From UBA1443 sp964445745 (lineage in GTDB: Bacteria; Omnitrophota; Omnitrophia; Omnitrophales; Aquincolibacteriaceae), in the NCBI GenBank assembly GCA_964445745.1, contig CAYULU010000001.1, positions 40,610-104,609 of the forward strand: a stretch of 64,000 nucleotides of DNA. The letters are read 5' to 3'. Below the pieces are notes generated by a model that did not search any database, was not told where the DNA came from, and worked only from the letters and a program-made list of their open reading frames with translations. Positions 15,001 through 21,700 of this stretch are shown here, one piece after another. The translations under genes and the position numbers were made by a program. Within the stretch, counting starts at the first letter, position 1. Every line of letters begins with the position of its first letter.

Positions 15001-15206
15001 AACGCGGCAGAAGCCTGATCCAGGTGCGGCCCGGGACCGAAGCTACTCAAAATACCGCGGCTTATCTTGCGGCAGCCCTGCTTTCGAATGGCAGGATCGT
15101 GGTGGTTGGAGAAGAAGAGCTGGTGTCTGGTGCGATCCAGATCAGCGTAGCCCAGATGCTCCGCGCCGAAATGCGCGCCGCTGAAGCTATCGCGAAGTCG
15201 GCGTAG
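3..15206 (+). CDS. Giant multidomain membrane protein with C-terminal UDP-glucose pyrophosphorylase-like domain (5' end outside window)
   Basis: The frame is open from the first base, the first ATG (15) has no signal-like N terminus, and no stop precedes it, so the gene very probably starts upstream. Residue numbers count from that ATG. The first ~2,390 residues are soluble and helical with no family I recognise; residues about 875-993 and 1078-1197 are a diverged tandem repeat, each ending near a K-x-x-DMG motif. A helix lies at 2397-2415 and RSEVR at 2470-2474. Several helices fall in 2530-2669, a soluble block of about 830 residues follows, and more helices occur between 3506 and 3962. An Ala/Thr/Pro-rich linker (about 3968-4096) leads to a UDPGP-family domain (about 4100-4750): LDGGLGEKL (4183), GGHGQIG (4350), DRKGG (about 4415), FNTNTF (4477) and a beta-helix-like tail (about 4676-4700). 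RSEIR (4751-4755) then precedes an unrecognised alpha/beta C-terminal domain, and RAEMR lies 14 residues from the end. The UDPGP call is family recognition; catalytic activity is inferred. Confidence 0.85.
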   Translation, partial: EVKGMSVGEDEKKKIFYDRLADLMKVEENSLAKDLDSLKRQAGELGIALDLVEGLDLTQVGNLENYESDEAVRARIREEINRQFVKTLNQNRLQVSVKLGLSHPSHQSALSEGEPFLGFGASYLIYDSNLQAMINFWENRGSIEQLWARQGDQDDKVRWLELGLDVEKLQKEVELRKQVVESVAVAYQIARERARRDGYPDAPIDAAFRYMNELKAYKGAVDAYWEASQRMIDFAKEKKFEIELPRGTEDSIERIKAMIPKWIEDDTTEDVTAPKYLDETVKPELIGEGTRAADFSVDETLMYKDQQLATAVSDLLKTLGIADLSAEATLSQIKDRKDLETVMVNIFGRVAERYGRRDPAAWVGQVAKSYQSLTKDQFFEKTGFMEVGLGEEIWGNLFSQCFSMGPSAHKLLDQSGIDMNQLAMAAFMGELGQLAASRGEDGDSQKIAQALVNDFPGAIAALERMRGQSPGTYSLRSPVEGAEVLTLVLYRAMGDEALRDLTFDKILENEDHKRAIENLSPEFNLNNIFPGIMGVERNKDGWVDGWKETTKFLSIASGLYDVETQTVKLREIPVGDPEEFAYVMAQNIATILAHPRPGPDANPDQIADYQKMMEQMAYLTARFSHHLANSTNLTIKESDLTSTTYLRLKALEAKMIDEEKTQMIDPVSGTVVTLENVKIRKQAARDAEVEGRRMSNALAYVNDVLFGSGHDAGENRKEWLEKDLAERLRLTEDRVRLEDDFWGRKELQGYLSELTTGADGKKYKGDRPATAMEIYKDKQQVGGSISNMAWEALGETGKTLDRESLAYMETLSAEIAVLETRIVHPATSAADKLAAQDTVKGKKFLLERFNHAKAKKVADYTVLMGEETGRGDKSWTESDRIARVIATRRVMRDLRPKAEGLLGELSNDDPYDVSILRMLAESALPDIQPRYMPGAGGFDREKDWQNWEDLGIERRREILNNRLDYARIINAQLKKEGIELRLKDTKDTPVNLRGKDMGMLIADAMEASGETGNKLGWEAVQHIEKLENEIIELKAKIARDATPDPTVQAQLNEKLENLAVWKAAQKKVAKDYEVRQGWEDSKRIERMVELRKIIKAIRPYVERIYGPLDDSNPRDSGILRTLAELVYGDVQDAHMLGALGFDDAEEWAEWRDMGKDKRQAVLTGRLQIAANLNRSLQDSGIVLDLKDTNVTNLDEKGADMGLLMAIAENPEAWKEFFGLQKGKDGSWSVQLKSPYPSRIKALFEMVEEERGQALDPAKFSIEGFLRATDPTGIRGSMSVRRQQADWLSVASRLVFNAEKELGAGADVKAVKARAVEIGNRKIEIYKVANNEGMALTRNNLEFEDENLESLQKSDEGLTAQIYYRWIKEARGAREKAGETILADLNEKKPFWMHPKELIAMRAKVVGRKEESNNPGLANEPGDATADRAVIDLLIEDGKITAANAEKALDRTKYETMVKMYLQAAYMLYNLEIPENAAPGSNERVSKRLQTGDLSSKINPIMAAYDSDNLKEAERLLQREAQILKLTGLFKAALNGDNTIPIADNPYAAMAVNFPDLISKELEKMGIHLQPKDVTKIFRNMSKENVEGLMSRVMFLQESNAPFMEKDNDSEAVDYIYNWLRDMAFFSAAAYEVYGYFPTYEKLESLLKDARGSMDRLPTGPVNGGLRRWYEKKKLAGILLRDADLAGDRTLKPVIVSPVGQNVPGPERSLAATQPADESFSLREILTARSIRRNVFQELQPFSPFKDQGDGIGDLWYARKFKAIKVQLVKEKPEVTESEILSVQTRFVSEMKRARELFLRSSNESQDVLPENAAAQADAFMGEWADYWIRNVLSDDARKDRLESLAASTARMNADRVRAERESARKGNAAAIRERVLAGETEQDILKKNAAAITDFYNQSSWKGDGKIGARLLRSYADEMISQGYSEEEIVLLRLYIRPRLIAIVWPGLSARDLDVRHLADIDAWSLEILDSVSDLKKLDDIDNKIDVRFSEIQAFKGQIRGLLNADASFVELGKTEEGRLKQKNMVNRLANDASNRKLSPDKITKWFEVAKKMVPVPVLGPAAPGDKGSRQPVGLSRALWYADSLMQLGIAESLKPISWSDQVAKGMTDRFFVSIDEMYGLAPRDPATQEKQELTPRQAALFSKAGYEELHNYDRKWKEMWTPSAKWYEFWRWDELWNPTGVITKDQIERMGLDWAEVSTKLVNENKATFKKDWLFWKNPDALRLTQNVGDEIARDAVQKRAQFLLDRGDILPVDFDMFLRRVRSNYQQTIDQRARGFSDGYLEIDKTQVSSVSPFVIAMIADQQNPQQNQQFGFFKMFFGDADPKDLWRADSLVNSAMASAERRVNMEIVDKSSPSDSEKGWISRLLSPERAAGKSWWRAHVDRLVPSAKKDAQAPLFGASIYAALAGLVFLVVALFSTKRRIPKYGFDKAKDAAEKPAAIAAALTAAQAERTRLAAVLAAAEAAQQPPPAQRSEVRSIEEIRAAIAAQDRRIKELEAKQQVFAGLPAAEQEKLKADEKAWDKHQTLSRFRLDLLAALMFSMRVFLVLWIAAALTPYLGLTWAFALPLAFTLVFLKIYGWLYKNLSYVGISVLSATIKTLVFTLVVIVPITGVLVSLTPWVTLGGFFGGALGIATILWTTVLLQPGLLVMGLMWGVMLVLMTKWADPQSSLIVVDMKDEVREQFKKDFAEEEAQRVLRDLRELRDWLQAAEKKAEKDKVTVATALGTGKGSLKEKIQARIAELRNSLVVKNGNTYIRMPDGSLYFKEGEMAVVKGVTLHAGGTQEMDEVVYSFAESLIQNNIEQARFALGINGGSITKYMKLKDRYEKKEITKEDYEKELKTYKVGSLTIEEYVRGLRKRLEVYALVIPDVQRRLQIFLEPGCRKPFPNVLKWGAFTMYGEDGSKRNAENTKGGSMGQVSSKGINFVTTFNIFGRRILLGMTPAVIEAWLAENGGAKPGDLRIPLAAANEPFFAGVIKIPPQDIDGWIAEVDASSKKPQTIDEMVIPLEETRKDENLMGQYYPQLDEQGNLVPRVKHSTTVDGGNYVSNGSILTVSQALADRPDVGGLQMDTGYHTEDGTSMDWVQRRFAHHSGFWTIRFNAAVAGFERFFGKYTLVTRWAGEMSRPTAGMPWGAYYTRTVILSGFILNAIRRALSEGGGSYKFVAGVGDLAIVKDGEHKGELAIKEALKHTARKAVNDIVIAKLPTGVTLDNATDAQLVEALNKTLENPGLYEKAKPLLDNAGISRAEAMAKKGKDAVAQLGLRNRAILQAIYGEEIQNQTELSSTLDQKGLNGYAEGFPDAVNGIIAKMNGEDEIVTNTPSDNYVIHDYVRRHYDRIKAYKSMPEGPAKGWYWMWNLGRGPKLPIGWLIAKLFRVSELSERYLILSRLWIIHLPSLHQPAPFGKDFMDTTGMEYFDKMREEMKTEPVLLQGMNAALVVRADEVSGIIDDTQENYKKEEFQVKKSSESNDEPTEWAREAGIFALTKPTDFFNIFPREGAVANKQWLKSLLLSWALVFVPALFIITATHLAVLQMLVVLSVLVLAFLWGAFSKSIAVTMVNFRNDVQRMRNGEIRKGFGLLVWHYIQMHLWLVKDVLMWCSEKVFSTLKYMARVLNLWDFFWGQPGRIGVFDRDRKAPPAPPALGALATPSATQYAVEPNARRGITFGVALLGMLTLAKAFAVTEILAGLGFAVIGIAVASWMLWTFLSDPDSIGNVAGKALGEVVKDNEALGWVKGILAGVNTADDAVAAFKKVGVLKRVHVIWTVGWKSRGRIKEMVKAEEELAAKVGRAAFFPRAAFPFVDFIRLSNHLFIPLLFLGVVGLLMPVFAINVPISLIILTLPLTIPWVFGPFGQFVGGYIFNRKGEHNGKWRAQAWSIGLGAAFLGMGIAVHKLTLMQNVFGAILELIIHAPITAAISGMVEGGVGPFMGVLSGLSPYMMWVQSFIVGGMVLLVIVGMVWALIYWNQVRKEKKAADQKAAAKKAADDATAAAAAAAKSAAGTPAGNGTSGTTSGTSTATTPTQAPADTSDKALAGTEKPDVHATDVPGTTEVTPPSDQAQVEVPATEQKPAVEQTQPTEQKESAADTAASAIPEKSGSLLTEEQEAALRMVAANYAKVPYIAKYVRMALLYFGRSTDSKFKEVESAYVAAKPNGEGFPKTEFSSIEGNASLKKLAKTAVIQVLSLDGGLGEKLRRSLWKSWLLMKGFLNREGLEIDSEGNPRLGAKGTDMGYFVKLPDGRIVYVSVSESKLINLYRQGQQSRFSGLSFRAIVNAASRPSYEALFEKPNLLGIIAEGSTVPMTYRELLASVNVKVDDFLFQDKVPGLRVWVDKTGKEVFLPSVSDAGYSQEGGHGQIGVLTVINPEDYVPRTDGAPDFVAFTNGDGQVSSDISPEIIGDMIQRGRAIGNLVTAATRVDRKGGKYIVRLLEYLGIRRWVPGQRELAAAKELGKESESNFYKAGQPDGAPVFGDNSVGKQPFNTNTFYINQARLMPFLADLKRVMGEDAYLAEVISPNFMKKDTKPGQDGYQYFPIDGAIGNVYHNINEFVMKLTLIRDAGKLTEKQKEILEVFAKHGIQEVIHYYNVPRTMFTPQKNPLDALLQMLGGYYRYDLETGNLAETENDLVPPEVVIVDSQGKAQDSGAGYYSEFLNMLQTFVSMDRIESIQASSFDIRELDKLEIHGNISVRDTKFVGNVEIINRGTSEKVFDVRDAILRNSGLRDQVGYQEGQPLKLENVRITIGESGDMSIESVGARSEIRRVPVSPVSEVKSYGAFVNNFRAKVDNGSPLLPEEKRDFIKASLEKAKGLQRIIWDAPEGIFVSSEVTTVFQPANRLYEDMPDNEFLKAGDSLIKWDSDISKKIYERAMRDALNAVVTQRQEVRLTTEVSNPIALRVEAGVADAIIAGLKAEGIVVPVAEVLDKGALIVKYDTELIDQMIKQRASGQIAAGVKIIVTARDMDEAFAVSKHYGDAVTAVVTSVAYNVNSIVTDEMEALGLRERGRSLIQVRPGTEATQNTAAYLAAALLSNGRIVVVGEEELVSGAIQISVAQMLRAEMRAAEAIAKSA

Positions 15207-15402
15207 TGGAGTAACATTATCTCCGCACGCCGCAGTACTAAGTAAGCAAAATCAAGTATTTGTTCATTTGATTCATACTTCTTGATTCGGAAGAATGGTC
15301 CAAGTTCACAAATACTTATGCTCTTCTACTTAGCATATTGATGCGGGTGCAAGTCGGCGTAGTGGAGTAACATTATCTCCGCACGCTGCAGTACTGAGTA
15401 AG
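15195..15402. repeat. 52-bp direct repeat pair flanking a palindromic segment
   Basis: Copy 1 (15195-15246) and copy 2 (15351-15402) differ at about two positions. Copy 1 includes the last codons and TAG stop of the upstream giant gene, so the spacer carries a duplicate of that gene's 3' end. Each copy contains an imperfect hairpin built from GTGGAG and CTCCGCAC. The 104 bp between the copies contains long inverted repeats: AAGTATTTGT near 15255 pairs with ACAAATACTT near 15311, and CTAAGTA near 15239 (inside copy 1) pairs with TACTTAG near 15337. The arrangement resembles a small non-coding mobile element or a folded 3' untranslated region. No transposase is present. Confidence 0.75.
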
Positions 15403-15420
15403 CATAGGAAAGTAGCCGGG

Positions 15421-15494
15421 GTTTCCCCCTCTTTGAAAAAGAGGGGAAGGGGAGATTTTTAAAATCCCCCTCAATCCCCCTTTAGCAAAGGGGG
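15421..15494. repeat. Cluster of G/C-run palindromes (MITE-like intergenic repeat)
   Basis: Three adjacent perfect or near-perfect hairpins are visible. They are CCCCTCTTT-gaa-AAAGAGGGG (15426-15446), GGGGAGATTTT with AAAATCCCCC (about 15449-15470) and CCCCCTTT-agc-AAAGGGGG (15476-15494). Units of the CCCCCTTT/AAAGGGGG type are common dispersed intergenic repeats in many environmental bacteria. The rest of the 15207-15755 spacer shows no convincing gene: an 86-codon frame there is AT-rich, starts at GTG and runs into the next gene. Confidence 0.7.
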
Positions 15495-15755
15495 AAGTAT
15501 CTTGTGTGACGGTTATTTTTTTTGTTTTCTGTATGCGTTACCCGTTGCTCGCTATTGTTAGAAATTGTTTTCATATGAAACTACCCTCCTGTTTTAGGAA
15601 AGTGCCGATTCTCTCCTTAAGTGAAATCAATTTTCCGGTAAAGGAATTTATAAAGAATTTATTTCCGCACTTCTCTTCTCTTTCTCTGGATTCATGCTAC
15701 TTTTTAGCAGAATTTCCTATATTCAAAATTCAATCAAAAAAGGAAAATTCAGACT

Positions 15756-18700
15756 ATGCAAAATGACCCGATGTTCGTGCCCGGTTTCTCGTGGAAGCGA
15801 AGTAAGTCGATAGTTGCGTTTGTCACGCTTGTCGCTTTTACCGTGACGACCCTTGTCTGGGACCCCAGGGCATTCGCGGGGACGGGTGTGCCCGTGGCCG
15901 GTGAAGTTTCGGCCTTTGCACAAGGGGTTTTGCAGATTCCGGCTGAATTGGGTCAGGTGACCGAGACTTTGGTGGGGGATCCAAAGGCCCCTGCCTTCAT
16001 TCATATCCAGTCCGCGCACGGGAACTATTCTGCGGAAAAGAATATCGAGAAACTTCTCGGATTTATCGAAAAGAATTCTTCTGTAAAACTGATGCTTCTT
16101 GAAGGGGCTTCCGGGAAGCTACATCCTAAAATGTTTCGCATGTTCCCCGCGCATCCGGAATTCAATCAAAAGGTCACGGACAAACTGGTGCGGGAAGGGT
16201 ATCTCACCGGGCCGGAATCTTTTTTGATCGGGTCGGATGACAAAACAGAGGGATGGGGGATCGAGGACCTTGAAGCTTACAAAAAGGATCGTGAGTCGTT
16301 TATCCATGTCGTGGAGAAAGAAAAGGTTGCTGAGAAGTTCCTGGGTTCTTTGCGGGCCACGATCGACAGACGTTTTTCATCGAAACTTAATAAAGACCTC
16401 CTGAACCTCGTCCGTCAGGAAGAAGCGTTTGGGTCGGGAACGGTTTCGTTTGAGGGCTGGCTTACTGTCCTTAAAGCCGCGAGCCAAAAACATCTTACCC
16501 TTGACCTTTCGGATGCCTTTTATCAGAACCAGTATCCCTTTCTCATCCGCTATTTCCGCTTACAGGCTATCGGTTCCAAGATCGACCGTGAAAAAGCGCG
16601 GCACGAAGCCGATGCTTTTCTCGTCGATCTTGCCAGTCGCAAGGTTTCTGAGGAAGTCCTCGAGAACTTCAAAGCCATCCTGCAAACATCCGAAACAGAG
16701 CTTTTGAGAACGGTCAGCCGTACCACGGATGGCTATTCCACGTTACGTCGGGCTTTCGACCTCGCTTTTAGCAGTCTCCCCAAAGATTTTTCCATGACGC
16801 AGTGGCCAAACTGGACCCTGTATGCCCAACACATCATCCTGATGCAGGAGATGGAAGGCAAAGGGCTTCATGAAGAGACCTTGAAGCTGAAGGACAAGAT
16901 TCAGACAGCTTTAGCCAAGACCGCGGATGAAAAAGCATATCTCTCTCAGGCTCGGGAGCTGTATTTATTGCGCCGTCTTTTTAACCTTGAACTAACGCGG
17001 CCGGAATATGAGGAGCTGGCGCAAACCGTTAAAACGTCCGACACTCAAGAGATTCAAACGCTCTATAAAACCGCCATGGATTTCTACTCGACCGCTGTTG
17101 AGCGTGAAAACAAGATGTTCCAAAATGCCCTTACGAAAATGGCCGGGACGAAGCAACAGCACGCTGTGATCGTCACAGGAGGATTCCACGCCGAAGGTCT
17201 CAAGAAACTCGTCACATCCAAAGGCTGTTCCTACATTCAGATCACGCCGCGCATTGCAGAAGTCTCGAAGCGTGACCATGAAGTGTATCTTCGCTCGATT
17301 CTCGGTTCCCGCGACGTTGAAACTTCCCAGATGAGCGCATTGCTTGGGATCGTCGATCGCGCGCAGCGTGTCGCCGTGACTGGCGTTGCTGCGACCAAAG
17401 ACTGGGCTCGCGATGTCCGCAGTCTTGTTTTAGGTCTGATCAATTCTGAAAATGTCTCTGCCCGTCAGGCTCTTTCAGTGTCCTTTTCTAATTCTATTTT
17501 TGGTTCCCAAACACCTGCCTTGGTGCCTGTCATTGCTCGCGCTGAGGTGAGGGAAAAACAAGCTGCTACTAAAGTAGTTGCTGTAGACTCGCAGATCAAT
17601 AGCATTGCCCAGAAATTGACGTTGGCGGCAGCGCTAGCTTTTACATCCGTTTCTGCCCATGCTGATTCAGTTGGAGTGCTTTCTTCGTTCTCCAGCGAAC
17701 AGTCTGTTTCAGTATGGTTCTGGGGTAGCGTACTTTCCCTTGGAGCTCTTTTTGCTGGTTACTTTATCGTTTGGCGTCTCTTTTTTCCGATTAACTGGCA
17801 CCTTCGGCGGCTTCTTAGTAATGAATATGCTGTTAGGAGCCGTGCGATTGAGAAACTTGTTAGCATAGGGTCTAAGGCCGTTCCCGCACTGATCAGAATT
17901 TTAGAAGATAAAACTAATATATCCAGTTCAAATGTTATAGAAATACTTGAAAGAATTAAAGATGCTCGGTCCATTCCAGGATTGATTGTCGGACTGGGTG
18001 ACAAATCTGAAGAAATACGTTTTCGCTCGGCTAGAGCGCTCGCGGAATTTGCTGATGCGCGAATAGTTCCAACGTTGCGAAAAACTGCTGATGGTTGGTT
18101 GCAAGATCTTAGAAAACAGCGAGGTGAACTTGAGGAGACGCTTAAACAGACTCCCTCCACGATTGAGCAAGAGGAAACTAGACAAGAGGAGCTTGTGGAA
18201 TTGGGTGGCCGTGGGGACAGAGGAGGTGTTTATACAATAGGATATGAAATTGTCCCAACGGGGAGAATGGAAACTGTATCGAATTCTGCATATACGGATC
18301 TTTCTTGGAGAATTAGCCGTTTGGAAGTTGTGGAGCGAGAGATTGCATCCTTCTTGCTAAGAGCCGAAGAAGTAAACCATGTTCGCTCCGAAGTCCGCCT
18401 GACGCCCGCGCAGGAAAAGCAATTTCAGAAAGCTCTCCGCGATCTTCAGCCCAAGTGGTGGGATGGACTGTTGGGTGAAATTGACGGGAATGAACGTAAA
18501 AAGCGTGCCTTAAAAACTCTTGGCGAACTCAAGGACTCCCGTTCGTTTAGGGTGCTGAAAGAAAAAATTTTGTTGCATCAAGAAGAGCCGAATTTTCCTT
18601 CTCAGCAGGCGGTCAAGTCCATGAAAGAATTTCCAACAGATATGCTACTTTCGGGGTTGATGCCGTTCTTGGGCTCCGAAGATGAGCGGGTCGGGCAAAA

Positions 18701-21700
18701 CATGGTTTCTATATTCGAGGGGCTTGAAGATCCCGCGATAGTTTTGCCGATGATCCAGGCTCTCGAAGGCCGGGATCCGCGTGCCCGCGAGCGTGCCGCG
18801 AGCGTGCTTCTTGGATCACGCGACTTTCGGTCCCTCGACGCATTTTTGAGGGTTCTCAAAAATTTAAACGAATCTGCTGAAATGCGTCGCACGGCAATTT
18901 CTGCCATCAGAAACTGGAATCCTTCAGATCTGGGCAAGGAGAGGACGACGCAGTGGGTCGAGGCGCTTATCTCGTGTCTGGATAATCCGCCTACACGAGA
19001 CGATGCGGCTCGCACTTTGGGTGATTTAAAAGATCGAAGGGCTATCAAGCCGTTGGTTGATCGGCTTATGACGATCGATCCAAGCATGCTTCCGCCGGTC
19101 TTCTTGTTCGCGTTGAGAGACCTTCAGTGGGAACCAAAGAACGTAAACGAAGCAATCCGTTTTGCTTGCGGTTTGCGGAGTGATGCGACGATTTGGGACA
19201 AAGTGGCTTTATTTGGACCCGCGGCCGTTCCTTTGCTCATGGATCTTCTCATTTCCAAAGATTTTGAGTTGAGGCGAAATGTTGCGACGGTGCTTTTGAA
19301 AATTGCCGACCCCAAACTGGCGGGGCTCGACCGCTATCTTGAATGGACTCAGGATGGTACCCCACCAGAACAGAGGAAGCTTATCTTCTTGACCCCTGAG
19401 AAAATTGAAACAATAAAAAGGGCTTTTGCGGAGGGAAGAACGATCCAGGTCGAATATGAGGAGCAAGAGATGGTCTCTCATCAGGAATCGTATCTGGACA
19501 CGTACGGGCAAGATTATTTCTATGTTGTGGTCGATACTCCAGGGTATCTTTCTGTGAAGATTACGGGCATGGGACAAGAGATCGGATCTGTTTCTGTTGC
19601 TCGGACTGTAGGGCCTGCTGTTACTGCTTCACCCAATGGTTTTCCGGAACCCTACGCGAAGGATGTCGGTTTTTGGGAATTCCGGCTCCCTGTTTTTAAC
19701 GCGGCGAGCGAAGGACTAAGTGTCACCCGGTTACGCGATGCGCTCGAAGTTCTGAAGAATCGTGGCTGGCTCTGGAGCCATTTTGAGTCCACCCATCGGG
19801 AGAGGGTCAACCAGCGCGCTACCGATCGGCTTGAGCAGCTCTTGTCGAAAGTTCACGCGGTCATGATCACTTTGTATGCGAACGGGATTTTATCTGCGGC
19901 AACTCCGCTTGTTTCGCTTCAGCTTGCGGGAAGTTATCTCTGGACCGACTCGCCGAACGATCTGGATCTGGTCGTGATCGTCGAGGGCGAGCGGAATTTT
20001 GAAAAAATGTCCGCTTCGAATCATACGAATGGCTTCCTTCCCGTGATTCCCGGCATTGAGACTTCGTACGAAGTGGTCGGGCTCGAGACATTGAGACGGG
20101 CCGTGGGGGGGGATGAGGTCAAGGATGCGAATGTGATCCGGCGCAAGGCTATTATGTATTCGGTTTCTGTCCCTCTTGCCGGGATTGATCTTTTTGCTTC
20201 TCAATCGATTCCCTTCGATAGCTATGTCACGATGCGGAACGATCTTATGACGGATGCATCGAGAGCGGCGTGGAGGGATCTCAAGGGAGATCCGGCCAAG
20301 ATTGCAGCCAAACGCCTCTGGCGTCAGGAGGAATCGGACGCAATGGAAAAATGGCTGGCAATGCAGAGGCGGTTGATTTCAGAAGGCAGTACTGAAGAAC
20401 TTCGGAAAATGCATGAGCGGTTGAGTCAGATCGATTCGCTGATTCTCGCGGCCGAGGCGAATCTGGAGGAGGAAAAGTCGAAGTTGGCCAGGTTGCGGCA
20501 GCAAGATGTTTCTTTCGATGCCGGTGCGTCGCGAAGTGAAGCTAGCCAAAAACAGACTTTGCGATCTGAGGTGAGAACCCAGCTGGGGGCAGAAGATTAT
20601 GCTGCCGCCAATGGAGTGTTTTCGTATTTGGCCGAGCAGTCGCAGGATATTCCCATGAATCCGGATGTTTTGATTGTGCTCGGGAATCCTGACCATGAGG
20701 TGAACGGAACAGCGGCGGCAGCCCTGTATCATCGGCTCAATCCCAAATGGGTGTTAGTGGCTGGGAAAGGAAAAAAAGATCGGCCGGAGGCCCATGAATT
20801 CCGTGATGTTCTTGTCGCGAGGGGTGTGCCTGGAGATAAAATTTTTATCGAAGATCAGTCCATGAACACGGGACAAAACGCACAATTTGGATCCAAATTG
20901 CTTCGCGAAGCGATGGAAAATCGCGATCCGGACATGCTCAATCGCCCAATCACGGCTGTCGTAACACAGAAACCGATGGGACAACGATTATCGACGGATA
21001 TCATGGAGAAACAATTCGCATGGCCGCAGGGTATCTCATTTTTTCCGTCGGCGCCCCGTGTGCCTCAGGTTAATGGACAAACTGACAATGAAGAATTTTT
21101 CCAGCTTGTTGCCGAAGCCCTTGACCAGATAAGACGTTTTCCAGACTTCGCGCGGCAAAAGTTCATTGATCCTAAAGCGGCTCAGCATCCTAATGAAGTG
21201 ACGCAGGCCGTTGGGAGATTGACAGCCCTTATGCAATCCCGTTCCGAAACCCGCCTGACGCTCCATCAGGCCGATGACTCTGGCGAGCAGGAAAAGCAAT
21301 TCCAGAAAGCTCTCCGCAATTTTCAGCTTTTTTCCTGGAAAAAGGTTGTGCCGATTGTGTTTTACGTTGGGATTCACGTCGGGGGCTTTTTGCTCGTTCT
21401 TTCTTTTATTGTTTCATACTTCGACCTGGACCTTAAGTCTTTGCAGGATCGATATTGGTTAGTCTTGATGGGAAGTCCCTCATTTTTGATGACGGTTATG
21501 TTTCTCAGATCGTTGCCGGGTCTCTTGCGGCAGATACCTTCTGTCAATGATCATATCGCCGGGCGCCAAGCGGAAGAAGAGGCTGGCGCGGAATCTCGCT
21601 CCGAATCCCGGTTGTCATTGACGCCGCTGATCGGGCTGCCGGCGGAGCTGGATCTTGAGACATTGGCGGTCCGGTATGGGCCGGGGGTCAGTTTTCTCAA

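Noticed and set aside
15195..15402. CRISPR-like repeat-spacer pattern
   Set aside because: There are only two repeat copies of 52 bp with one 104-bp palindromic spacer and no cas genes.
15506..15766. 86-codon frame before the second giant gene
   Set aside because: It starts at GTG without a ribosome-binding site, is AT-rich, overlaps the next gene start and has no recognisable features.
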